Positions 25,162 to 33,228 of a DNA stretch of 64,000 nt are shown here, in pieces. Source of the DNA: Paenibacillus beijingensis (lineage in GTDB: Bacteria; Bacillota; Bacilli; Paenibacillales; Paenibacillaceae); contig NZ_CP011058.1 of NCBI RefSeq assembly GCF_000961095.1, positions 4,721,001-4,785,000 on the forward strand, in the 5' to 3' direction. Below the pieces are notes generated by a model. It was not told the origin of the DNA, made no database searches, and worked only from the letters and a program-made list of their open reading frames with translations. The position numbers and the translations under genes were made by a program. The number at the start of each line of letters is the position of its first letter. Within the stretch, counting starts at the first letter, position 1.

Positions 25162-27234
25162 ATGACTGTTCAAAGTGCCTATCAAGAAGAAGAAAAGCGG
25201 CTGAACGAGGCCGTAACCGAAATTAATGGACAGCTCAGCGAAATCGGGCCGCGTTATACCGGCAACGATTTTACCGAACAGATGCTGGACGTTCAGCGCG
25301 AGGAGCGGAAGCAGAAGCTGGAAATCGCCCGCAAAGAAGCTTATTTCGGACGCATCGATTTTCAGGAAAACGGCGGAGCCGCTCCGAAGCCGCTTTATAT
25401 CGGCAAAGCCGGCGTCGGGCGCCAGCATTCGTCCGATCTGCTCGTCATCGACTGGCGGGCGCCGGTAGCAAGCCTTTTTTACTCGTTCAGCGGCGGGGAA
25501 GCCCCGGTCCGGTACGAGTCGCCGGAAGGCGAGGTAAGCGGAACCGTCCATTTGAAACGGAACCTGATGGTGCGCGGCAGCGAGCTGCACCGGCTCGTTG
25601 ACAGCTATATCCGGGGACAAGAGGAAGATGCCGTCACCGACGAGTTTTTGCTGTACCGTCTCGGCGAGAGCAAGGACAACAAGCTGCGGGATATCGTATC
25701 GACCATTCAGGAGGAGCAGGACAAAATCATCCGTGCGGACAAAAATGTCGCGCTCTTCATCCAGGGGGTTGCGGGAAGCGGCAAAACGACGGTGGCGCTG
25801 CACCGGCTCGCGTTTTTGCTTTATCGTTACGCCGACCGCATCTCGTCTGAACGGATGATTATTTTTGCTCCAAACCGGATGTTTCTTGATTATATATCGG
25901 GCGTTCTGCCGGAACTCGGCGTCGGGGATATCGTGCAGACGACGTTTGCGGATTGGGCGGTCGAGCTGTTGGATCATCAGGTGACGCTGCAAAGTGCGGC
26001 GGAAACGCTGGAATATTGGTTTGAACAGGAGCGGACCGAGGAAGATTTGCGACAAGCCTCGGGACGTTATAAAGGAAGCGCCGCGTTCAAAGAGCTGATC
26101 GACCGGCAGCTGCATGAGCTGGAGCAAAGCATTCTTCCGGAGCAGCCGTTTGAGCCGCTGGACGGCATCGTTCTGCAGCCGGCGCAAATCAAGGCTTGGT
26201 ACGAGACGGATTACGGCGAAGAGCCGCTGATGAAGAGGCGCGAGCGGCTCGCAAGCCGGCTGAAGCGGTGGCTGGAGTCGGAGCTCAAGACGCGGCGCAT
26301 CGTCGACAAGAAGTTGCGCGCCAAAGCGCTCGCCAAACTGAATTCGTATACGAAAAAGATTCCCGCTTTATCGGCGCTAGAGCTGTACCGTACATTATTC
26401 TCCGGCAAGCAGTCGGCGCCCGAAGTGCCGAAAAAGATCGCCGCGGAAACAGCCGCCCGGCTTAAAGCGGGCTTCGCCGCCGTCGAAGACTTGGCCCCGC
26501 TCGCTTATTTGCACATCCGGCTTTACGGGCTCGGCAAGCCGTATTTCGACCATATCGTCATCGACGAAGCGCAGGATTATTCGCCGTTTCAGCTCGAAGC
26601 GCTGCGTCTTTGCCAGCGCCAGCCGTCGCTGACGGTGCTCGGCGACCTGCAGCAGGGCATTCACGCCTACGCCGGCATCGGCAGCTGGCAGGAGCTGCAG
26701 CAATTATTCCCGGAGCAGGACACCGGCTATTTCGAGCTGGACCGCAGCTACCGCTCAACGATGGAAATTATCGATTTTGCCAATCGGATCTTATCCGGGA
26801 TGGACGGCGGAGTAAAGCCGGCCGTACCGGTCTTCCGCAGCGGCGACTCGGTCGTGACGGAGCGGACGGACGACGCGCAGTGGCTGTCCCGAATCGCCGA
26901 TACGGTGCGGGAGTGGCAGGAGGAAGGCATCTTCCAGAGCATTTCGGTCATCGGGCGTACCGCCCGCGAATGCGACCTTATTCACCGTTATTTGCTCGCC
27001 GGCGGCTTCGAAGCCTCGCTCGTTCAGAGCAGACAGCCCGCTTACGGCGGAGGCTTGACGGTCGTGCCCGCCTATTTGTCCAAAGGGCTCGAGTTCGACG
27101 CGGCGCTGATTGCCGACGGAAGCGGACAAGCGTACCGGCGAGCAGATGCGAAGCTGCTGTACGTCGCCTGCACGCGCGCCCTGCACCGGCTGAAAGTGCT
27201 GCATCGGGGCGAGCTGACCCATTTGCTTGATTAA
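25162..27234 (+). CDS. HelD-like UvrD/Rep superfamily 1 helicase (shorter paralogue)
   Basis: This 690-residue SF1 ATPase is related to HelD, which binds RNA polymerase and helps recycle stalled complexes. The N-terminal coiled-coil arm precedes YFGRIDFQENG and the Walker A motif VAGSGKTTVALHRLAFLLYR. Walker B is VIDEAQDYSPFQLEAL, with YRSTMEIIDFANRIL and LLYVACTRALHRLKVL near the end. ATG 25162 follows GGGAGGT. It is about 110 residues shorter than the other HelD at 46946, mainly in the middle insertion, so it may be a specialised form. A clear promoter and terminator make it a single-gene unit. Confidence 0.88.
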   Translation: MTVQSAYQEEEKRLNEAVTEINGQLSEIGPRYTGNDFTEQMLDVQREERKQKLEIARKEAYFGRIDFQENGGAAPKPLYIGKAGVGRQHSSDLLVIDWRAPVASLFYSFSGGEAPVRYESPEGEVSGTVHLKRNLMVRGSELHRLVDSYIRGQEEDAVTDEFLLYRLGESKDNKLRDIVSTIQEEQDKIIRADKNVALFIQGVAGSGKTTVALHRLAFLLYRYADRISSERMIIFAPNRMFLDYISGVLPELGVGDIVQTTFADWAVELLDHQVTLQSAAETLEYWFEQERTEEDLRQASGRYKGSAAFKELIDRQLHELEQSILPEQPFEPLDGIVLQPAQIKAWYETDYGEEPLMKRRERLASRLKRWLESELKTRRIVDKKLRAKALAKLNSYTKKIPALSALELYRTLFSGKQSAPEVPKKIAAETAARLKAGFAAVEDLAPLAYLHIRLYGLGKPYFDHIVIDEAQDYSPFQLEALRLCQRQPSLTVLGDLQQGIHAYAGIGSWQELQQLFPEQDTGYFELDRSYRSTMEIIDFANRILSGMDGGVKPAVPVFRSGDSVVTERTDDAQWLSRIADTVREWQEEGIFQSISVIGRTARECDLIHRYLLAGGFEASLVQSRQPAYGGGLTVVPAYLSKGLEFDAALIADGSGQAYRRADAKLLYVACTRALHRLKVLHRGELTHLLD

Positions 27235-27244
27235 TCCATTCGAT

Positions 27245-27282
27245 AGACCGTTAACGCTGCCGTCGTTAGCGGTCTTCTTTTT
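27245..27282 (+). terminator. terminator after the HelD paralogue
   Basis: AGACCGTTAACG and CGTTAGCGGTCT (27263-27274) form a stem with one G-T pair, followed by TCTTTTT. Confidence 0.85.
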
Positions 27283-27350
27283 ACATAGGCTATGTTAAAT
27301 CTTAATGTTGCTTTTTGACTAACGATTCATTAAACAATCGTATTCGGTAG

Positions 27351-27892
27351 TCAAGACTCGATTTCAATACTGACAACTGTTTTCCACGTTTCTGGAAGAT
27401 GACACTGCATTGCAGGTGTGAAATAGATTTCTTTTCGATCTCCTTTAATTCGATACTCCTGCTCGGCGATATAATTCTCAATTTCCTGGTAAGTTCGTTT
27501 AGTGTCACAATAATGCCCAACGTGAAGTTTCTGGGCACAGAGTATGGAATCGACTTCGATAAATTTAGTCTCAGGGATTACCTGTCCACGCAGGTTCTTC
27601 TCGACTTTAGCTCTTGCTTCTTCGTACATCGAAAGAGTAATACAATGAGGGATTTGCATCATGTAAGTAACGGAATACTGATTGCCTTCATTTAATCCGT
27701 GCCAGATGATTTCGTGCGGCATTAACTTAAATTGATAGCCCAATTCATATGGAAAGCGGTATTCATCTGCTGCGACACATATTGCAGCCTAGGAACTTGC
27801 TGAATACTTACGGCTCCTGGTTTAAGTGCGTAAACCTGAGGATAAATCTTTCGATGATCATGTATGATTTTTTTAATTTGTTCGGTTTCCAA
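27351..27892 (-). pseudogene. GyrI-like / AraC-effector domain protein with a frameshift
   Basis: A ribosome site (GGGAGGG near 27905) and TTG 27892 start a frame reading ETEQIKKIIHDHRKIYPQVY, then GAVSIQQVPRLQYVS. It then runs out of frame near 27770-27775. The following residues continue in the next frame: ADEYRFPYELGYQFKLMPHE, later HVGHYCDTKRTYQEIENYIA and ending TVVSIEIES at 27351. Joined by one base the two parts make a full GyrI-like small-molecule-binding protein of about 180 residues. Either it is a recent pseudogene or there is a sequencing error. Such proteins bind hydrophobic or cationic drugs. Confidence 0.75.
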
Positions 27893-28073
27893 AGATTAGA
27901 TCCCTCCCAATGGGTTCTTCAATTCCTTCATATCCATAAGTAAATCATCTCTCCGAACAATGATGCTACCCAAATTATAGAACAAATGTTCGCATGTCGC
28001 AATATCTACAATGTAGTTTAACATAGCTTTACATAAAAATTGACAAATACACTCTTCCTCCTTTACCCTTTTG

Positions 28074-28091
28074 ATTGACACCAATGTCAAT
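28074..28091. promoter_or_regulatory. palindromic operator upstream of the TetR gene
   Basis: ATTGACA and TGTCAAT are perfect inverse complements around a CCAA spacer. The site ends 19 bases before the TetR start codon. A near-identical site precedes the next gene (28782-28799), which supports a shared repressor. Confidence 0.7.
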
Positions 28092-28110
28092 GTAAAGAGA
28101 GGGAGCCGTC

Positions 28111-28764
28111 ATGACGCCGCGTACAAAAGAACAAAATGAAGCGATTCGCAAGGAGCGAACCGATCAGATTTTGCAGGCTGCCATTCACGAATATGCGGAG
28201 AAAGGTTTTGCGGCATCGGAGATCGGCGAGATCGCACAGCGGGCTGGTGTTGCGCGCGCACTTGTATACCACTATTTTAAAAACAAGCAGACGCTGTTTC
28301 GTGAGCTTTACGAGTACATGATGGATAAAGCACGGCAAGCGACCTTATCTCATTTCGAGCAGGAGGGATCCGCGCCCCGGCTGTTCGGTGAGTATGCGAG
28401 GATCGTTTGCGAACAAGTGATGGAGGAACCGGCGGTTTCCCGCTTTTTCATGCGGATCAGCCTCGATGTCCATTATTTGTATCCGGCAGAAACATTTTCA
28501 CCGTTCGAATGGGTAAAAGATTTTATCCAGCCGATGGCGCTGGCGATTGAGAAGGGGATGAAGGAACAGACGATCCGCCAAGGGGACGCCAATCTAATGG
28601 CGATGCAATTTTGGGGCGCCGTATCGCAAGGAATGAATTATTTGGACCGGCTGCAGCAAGATCTTCTCTCGGGCGGGGTTTCCGAGCCGGAGGCGAAGGG
28701 GCAGCTGAAGGTGGCGCTGGAGCAAGTCATTGAGTCGGCTCAGGCAGTCGTCAGACCGGAGTAG
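28111..28764 (+). CDS. TetR/AcrR family transcriptional regulator
   Basis: This 217-residue one-component repressor has its DNA-binding domain in the first 65 residues: TDQILQAAIHEYAEKGFAAS, EIGEIAQRAGVARALVYHYF and KNKQTLFRELY. The remaining helices form a variable ligand-binding domain, so the effector cannot be predicted. GAGAGGGAG precedes ATG 28111. A palindrome lies directly upstream of the gene, and a matching one lies before the following gene. This indicates that it represses itself and its neighbour. Confidence 0.93.
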   Translation: MTPRTKEQNEAIRKERTDQILQAAIHEYAEKGFAASEIGEIAQRAGVARALVYHYFKNKQTLFRELYEYMMDKARQATLSHFEQEGSAPRLFGEYARIVCEQVMEEPAVSRFFMRISLDVHYLYPAETFSPFEWVKDFIQPMALAIEKGMKEQTIRQGDANLMAMQFWGAVSQGMNYLDRLQQDLLSGGVSEPEAKGQLKVALEQVIESAQAVVRPE

Positions 28765-28781
28765 TTTTTTTTGCCTTTATA

Positions 28782-28799
28782 ATTGACATTAGTGTTAGT
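28782..28799. promoter_or_regulatory. second TetR-type operator, before the 28819 gene
   Basis: ATTGACA-TTAG-TGTTAGT repeats the left half-site and spacing of the operator at 28074, with a slightly degenerate right half-site. It lies between the TetR gene and the 173-residue unknown gene, close to that gene's ribosome site. Confidence 0.65.
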
Positions 28800-28818
28800 C
28801 AAAAAAAGGAGTGATTAA

Positions 28819-29340
28819 ATGGCGTTAATAACAATGACAAAACGTGAATTCGATTCTTTAGACGATGAAAGGCTCGGGCGGACATGCATGGAACCGACCT
28901 TCCTCCAAATCCGCGAAAAAGATATGTCCGTGAAAACAAAGGCCATCTCTCAACTGACCGAGGGACAGAAGGCGCTCTGCATGTTCAGAGTTTTTTACGA
29001 TCATGCCGACAATTCTGCCGGTGAGTATTACGCATGGGTTTCCTACTTGCTCGATAAGCCGGACTTTTGGTGCGGAGTGACGGGCGGTCTGCGTTTCTTT
29101 GGCGATGCTTCCATGATGCATTTGTTAGAGGAAACGAAGGAGGCTCTCGAAGCGAGAAACCGAAAGCGGGGCTTGCAGTGGAGCGACGCTGCTTTGCAAG
29201 ATCTAGACCGCGATCATGAACTCCAATACGCTGTAAACCTTTTGTTTGAACGCTTCCGGAAGAATGCCCCGCAAAGTCATAAACTTATCGGCACGTATAT
29301 TCGATCCCATTCGAATGAATTTGTCATCATCGAGGACTAG
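28819..29340 (+). CDS. conserved protein of unknown function, probable TetR target
   Basis: The 173-residue soluble protein is not recognised. It has no signal peptide or membrane helix. Its central part, DHADNSAGEYYAWVSYLLDK and VTGGLRFFGDASMMHLLEET, looks folded and aromatic-rich, and the C-terminus ends SHKLIGTYIRSHSNEFVIIE. Ribosome site AAAGGAG precedes ATG 28819. Its promoter region contains an operator-like palindrome matching the one before the adjacent TetR gene, so it is probably induced when that repressor binds its ligand. Confidence 0.75.
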   Translation: MALITMTKREFDSLDDERLGRTCMEPTFLQIREKDMSVKTKAISQLTEGQKALCMFRVFYDHADNSAGEYYAWVSYLLDKPDFWCGVTGGLRFFGDASMMHLLEETKEALEARNRKRGLQWSDAALQDLDRDHELQYAVNLLFERFRKNAPQSHKLIGTYIRSHSNEFVIIED

Positions 29341-29400
29341 AAAAACGTTCTGAAGAATCCGCTGCTTTCGCAGCTTTTCATCTAACACATGCCGTATCTC

Positions 29401-29604
29401 TTAGACTCGTTCAAGAGGAAAGTGCGGCTCCGGGGGCAGCTCGACGACGATCGGATCTTCGGGAAATACGACGCCATCCGACAGTACAATTCCCATGATG
29501 CCCGCCTTGCGAATGAGATTGCCCTGCTCATCGCGCCCAAGCACGGCTGCCGTCAGTCCCTGCTGAAAATGGTCTAACTGGGCTTTCCCGGCTTCAAGTT
29601 CCAT
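29401..29604 (-). pseudogene. MOSC-domain protein fragment
   Basis: The 67-residue frame reads QGLTAAVLGRDEQGNLIRKA, GIMGIVLSDGVVFPEDPIVV and ELPPEPHFPLERV, which matches the C-terminal end of MOSC-domain proteins (molybdenum-cofactor-related sulfur carriers). The N-terminal half of the domain, with its reactive cysteine, is absent. An AAGGAG site precedes ATG 29604, so a short product could still be made, but it would not be a complete domain. It faces away from the molybdopterin oxidoreductase downstream, a plausible former partner. Confidence 0.7.
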
Positions 29605-29919
29605 TTTATTAAGCTCCTTCTTGCATTGGCTTTATTCTCTTTTATTGATCATTTTACAGCGGTTTCCATTCAAAGAAAATGAACACTTCCTCAAGTCTTC
29701 ATCAACTCTCCAACATTCTAGCGGCAGCGCCTTGCGAATGTAACGCGCGGATCCTGTGAATCGGCAGGATATAAGTTGACAAAAATTGCCGATATGGTTA
29801 TCTTGGATCTCAAAATAAGAGATTTCATTTAAACATTACCGCTCGTGATCATGTCGGTTCATCTGGAAAATAGCTCAATTGTCATCGCTCTTTTTTATAC
29901 AAGTTAGGAGGCTCAGTTA
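29605..29919. other. intergenic region before the molybdoenzyme
   Basis: The gap contains the candidate promoter at 29776-29804 and a small palindrome, ATCTC-N7-GAGAT, at 29807-29823 directly downstream of the -10. That is a suitable place for a repressor site. Nothing coding is evident. Confidence 0.5.
29776..29804 (+). promoter_or_regulatory. candidate sigma-A promoter of the molybdopterin oxidoreductase
   Basis: TTGACA (29776-29781) and TATCTT (29799-29804) are spaced by 17 bases. A short palindrome covers the expected start of transcription. Confidence 0.55.
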
Positions 29920-32004
29920 ATGTCAGCATTTTCGCAATTCGAGAACGGCGTATTCCGCTCCGTTTGTCCGCTCGATTGTCCGGATACATGCGCCCTGCAT
30001 GTCCATAAAGAAAACGGCAAAATCGTCAAAGTAACGGGCAATCCCGACCACCCGGTAACGCAAGGAGCCATCTGCAATAAAGTGCGCAACATGGCGGAGC
30101 GGATTTACCATCCCGATCGGATTCAATATCCGATGAAGCGGATCGGAGCGAAAGGAGAAGGAAAGTTCGAGCGCATTACGTGGCAGGAAGCGATCGACGA
30201 GATTGTGCAGCGTTTTCAGCAGATCATCAAGGAACACGGTTCTGAGGCGATTTTGCCATACAGCTTCTACGGTAATATGGGGATCTTGAACGTGGACGGG
30301 ATGGACCGCCGTTTCTTTCACCGCTTAGGCGCAAGCAAGCTGGATCAAACGATATGCAGCGTTGCCGGATCGCTCGGATTCAGGTATACGATGGGGATCC
30401 CGGGCGGCATCGACCCGGAAGAAACGACGGATTCCAAACTGATTATCATTTGGGGCGGAAATTTGGCGAGTACAAATATGCACCAGGTTGCCCTGGCGGA
30501 AAAAGCGCGCAAAAAAGGAGCGACGATCGTCGTCATCGATGTTCATAAAAATCAGACCGGCCGCTGGGCGGATTGGTTCATCCCGCTGCGTCCCGGAACG
30601 GATGCGGCGCTCGCACTCGGGATGATGCATGTGCTTTTTGCCGAGCAGCTAGTGGACGAATCCTTTTTGCAGCAGTATACGTACGGCTACGAGCAGCTGC
30701 GGGAGCATGTCAAATCATATCCCGTCGACAAAATTTCCCGCATTACGGGAGTTCCCGAAGAGGATATCGTCCGTTTGGCCCGTTTATATGGAGCGACCTC
30801 GCCGTCTTATATTCATATCGGCAACGGCTTGCAGCACCATGATAACGGAGGCATGAACGTCCGGACGATCGCTTGCCTGCCTGCATTGACCGGTCAATGG
30901 GCAAAAAGAGGAGGAGGAGCGACCAGGGGCAACTCATGGTACGCACGCGTCAACGGCAGAGCTTTGGAGAGAGCGGATTTACGTCCCAATCCAAAGGCCA
31001 GGAGCGTCAACATGAACCGGATCGGGGAAGCTCTGCTCGCGTTGGACCCGCCCATCCGCGCCATGTTCGTCTACTGCAGCAATCCGGCCGTCGTGGCGCC
31101 GGAATCGGGTAAAGTGCAGCAGGGACTGATGCGGGAAGATTTGTTTACCGTCGTGCATGATTTGTTCATCACCGACACCGCGAAGTATGCCGATCTGCTG
31201 CTTCCGGCCACGAGTTCATTCGAAAATACAGACCTTTACAATTCGTACTGGCATCATTATATACAGCTGCAGGAGCCGGTCATCCCGATCTATGGGGAAA
31301 GCAAATCCAACTATGAATTGTTCCGCACGCTGGCAAAAGCAATGGGATTTAAAGATGACGCTTTTGACGACACCGAAGAGGACATGATCCGGCAGGCGCT
31401 TGACAACCCGTCCAACCCTTATTTGGAGGGCGTAACATTGGAAGATTTGAAGGAGCACGGCTGGAAACGCCTCAGCATGGACAGGGAGAGGCCTTTTTTG
31501 AAAAGACTTCCTACTTCATCGGGAAAAATCGCGCTCTATTCAACCGCCTTGGAAAAGAAAGGGCTGCCTCCGCTTCCGACGTATATGCCGCTTAAGGAAG
31601 GTTATGATGGTGAGAGCCAGCCCGGGGCAGGCGAAGCGTTTCCGCTCATGTTTATTTCGCCTCCGAACCATAACTTCCTCAACTCTACCTTTGCCAATGT
31701 GCCCAAGCTGCAGAAGATCGAAAAGCGGCCGACGCTGCAAATCCATCCGGATGACGCAGCATTGCGCGGTATTTCGGACGGGGAGCTCGTTGACGTCTTC
31801 AATGAGCGGGGTCAAATCGAGCTGACCGCACTTGTAACGGAAAATTTGCTTCCCGGTGTCGTGGTCAGCCAGGGGCTTTGGTGGGAAGGGGAAAAGAGAT
31901 CTCAGCGCGTCAATGTGCTGACGCCGAACCGGTCCGCCGATATGGGCGGAGGAGCGACGTTCTTTTCGACCACCGTTGAGGTAAGGAAAAATCGCGGACA
32001 TTAA
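29920..32004 (+). CDS. molybdopterin-dependent oxidoreductase (Mo/W-bisPGD family)
   Basis: This 694-residue enzyme has the domain order of the DMSO-reductase superfamily. An N-terminal [4Fe-4S] site (CPLDCPDTC plus the Cys of GAICNK) is followed by the large pterin-binding domain and a C-terminal molydop-binding domain (LQIHPDDAALRGISDGELVD). Cys146 in TICSVAGSLG is the likely molybdenum ligand. There is no Tat signal, so it is probably cytoplasmic. AGGAGG precedes ATG 29920. No electron-transfer subunit or cofactor gene is adjacent apart from a MOSC fragment. The substrate could be formate or another small oxoanion; I cannot tell which. Confidence 0.9.
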   Translation: MSAFSQFENGVFRSVCPLDCPDTCALHVHKENGKIVKVTGNPDHPVTQGAICNKVRNMAERIYHPDRIQYPMKRIGAKGEGKFERITWQEAIDEIVQRFQQIIKEHGSEAILPYSFYGNMGILNVDGMDRRFFHRLGASKLDQTICSVAGSLGFRYTMGIPGGIDPEETTDSKLIIIWGGNLASTNMHQVALAEKARKKGATIVVIDVHKNQTGRWADWFIPLRPGTDAALALGMMHVLFAEQLVDESFLQQYTYGYEQLREHVKSYPVDKISRITGVPEEDIVRLARLYGATSPSYIHIGNGLQHHDNGGMNVRTIACLPALTGQWAKRGGGATRGNSWYARVNGRALERADLRPNPKARSVNMNRIGEALLALDPPIRAMFVYCSNPAVVAPESGKVQQGLMREDLFTVVHDLFITDTAKYADLLLPATSSFENTDLYNSYWHHYIQLQEPVIPIYGESKSNYELFRTLAKAMGFKDDAFDDTEEDMIRQALDNPSNPYLEGVTLEDLKEHGWKRLSMDRERPFLKRLPTSSGKIALYSTALEKKGLPPLPTYMPLKEGYDGESQPGAGEAFPLMFISPPNHNFLNSTFANVPKLQKIEKRPTLQIHPDDAALRGISDGELVDVFNERGQIELTALVTENLLPGVVVSQGLWWEGEKRSQRVNVLTPNRSADMGGGATFFSTTVEVRKNRGH

Positions 32005-32349
32005 TTGTTTCCGCCACGAATTCACCCCTCCTCATTGGAGGGGATGAATTTCGGCCGGTCGAAACATACCGGACTAATCGAAAAATTTCATATGCGGCTT
32101 TTCGCTCCGGTAATAACGCAAACGGTCGTTCAAGCTGCCGGTATGATGATACCCCGGTTTTCAGGCGAAGTTCCTTCCTTTTTTTACCTTATATTACCAA
32201 TAGAAAGTATACGCGAATCGATCGCTCTAAACGAGTCAATCTTGACGAGGCGCTCTGTTTTGGAGCGGCAGACTGCAGTTTTTGCATCCTTAACGGGAAC
32301 GCGAACGTATTACCGACTATCAGCTTGTTAAGGAACGATAAGGGGGAAA
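32005..32349. other. intergenic region with a hairpin
   Basis: A GAATTCACCCCTCC/GGAGGGGATGAATTT hairpin at 32018-32051 may end the molybdoenzyme transcript, although it lacks a T-run. The rest holds no gene or clear promoter that I can recognise. Confidence 0.5.
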
Positions 32350-33228
32350 ATGACGATGGCCAATCGGAATGCTTATACGGCTTCATCGATGGAGAGCAAA
32401 GCGGAGCTGGAGGCGGCGCTGCAGGAAATCCGGAAGTGGGAGAACAACCAGAAGGATCTCTGGTTCTGGGAAAAGCTCGGAAGGCTGCCGTTCATGCTGC
32501 TGGATAAAATCACGCCACGGTTTATTCAAGAGAAGCTCGGTGCCGCAATGGATGAGCTTGGGGGATATATTCAAAACGGCGGGCGATATCTCATTTCGGA
32601 AAAATCAATCGCCAGCCTGCTGGCGGACCATGCCCGCGGCTCAGGCGCGGAAGGTTTGCCGGCTTATCCGCTCGCGGTAATGGACCGCACGGCCGAACAA
32701 TTAGCCGCCAGCCGCGCCAAACTCGCCGCTATACAAGGCGCTTCAACCGGAATCGGCGGGCTGTTCACGCTGGCAGTCGACATTCCGGCCGTGCTCGGCC
32801 TCTCGCTGAAAATCATTCAGGAAATCGCGATTTGCTACGGTTTTGATCCGAAAGAAAAGGAGGAGCGCATCTTTGCGGTCAAGGTGATGCAGTTCGCATC
32901 TTCGGACATTGTCGGGAAGCGGGCCATCATTGAGGAGCTGGCCGCAATCGGCTCGGCGGACGAGGACAAGCGGCAGCGGGCGATGATTTCGCAGCTTCAG
33001 GGCTGGCGGGAAGTCGTGGCCGTGTTCCGCGACAATTTCGGCTGGAAAAAGCTGTTTCAGCTCGTGCCCGTAGCGGGCATGATCTTCGGTGCGCTCATCA
33101 ATAAGGGCATGCTGCAGGATATGGCGGAAGCGGCACAAATGTTGTATCGTAAAAGAAGAATATTGATTCGACTGGCCGAAAGCGGGGAACAGCATGACAA
33201 GCATGAACGATTGGAGCGAACGACATAA
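32350..33228 (+). CDS. ecsC: EcsC family protein
   Basis: The 292-residue product is an EcsC-type protein. The family core is visible as WENNQKDLWFWEKLGRLPFM, then GASTGIGGLFTLAVDIPAVL and SLKIIQEIAICYGFDPKEKE, with LVPVAGMIFGALINKGMLQD near the end. Two weakly hydrophobic segments suggest membrane association. The function is unclear even in Bacillus, where EcsC accompanies an ABC exporter; no EcsAB is present here. Start ATG 32350 (or 32356) follows AAGGGGGA. Its last 35 bases overlap the start of the NO synthase gene, so expression of the two is linked. Confidence 0.85.
   Translation: MTMANRNAYTASSMESKAELEAALQEIRKWENNQKDLWFWEKLGRLPFMLLDKITPRFIQEKLGAAMDELGGYIQNGGRYLISEKSIASLLADHARGSGAEGLPAYPLAVMDRTAEQLAASRAKLAAIQGASTGIGGLFTLAVDIPAVLGLSLKIIQEIAICYGFDPKEKEERIFAVKVMQFASSDIVGKRAIIEELAAIGSADEDKRQRAMISQLQGWREVVAVFRDNFGWKKLFQLVPVAGMIFGALINKGMLQDMAEAAQMLYRKRRILIRLAESGEQHDKHERLERTT

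Noticed and set aside
27896..28090. 64-codon minus-strand frame before the TetR gene
   Set aside because: It covers the TetR promoter/operator and ends next to the ribosome site of the GyrI-like gene; no motif supports it.
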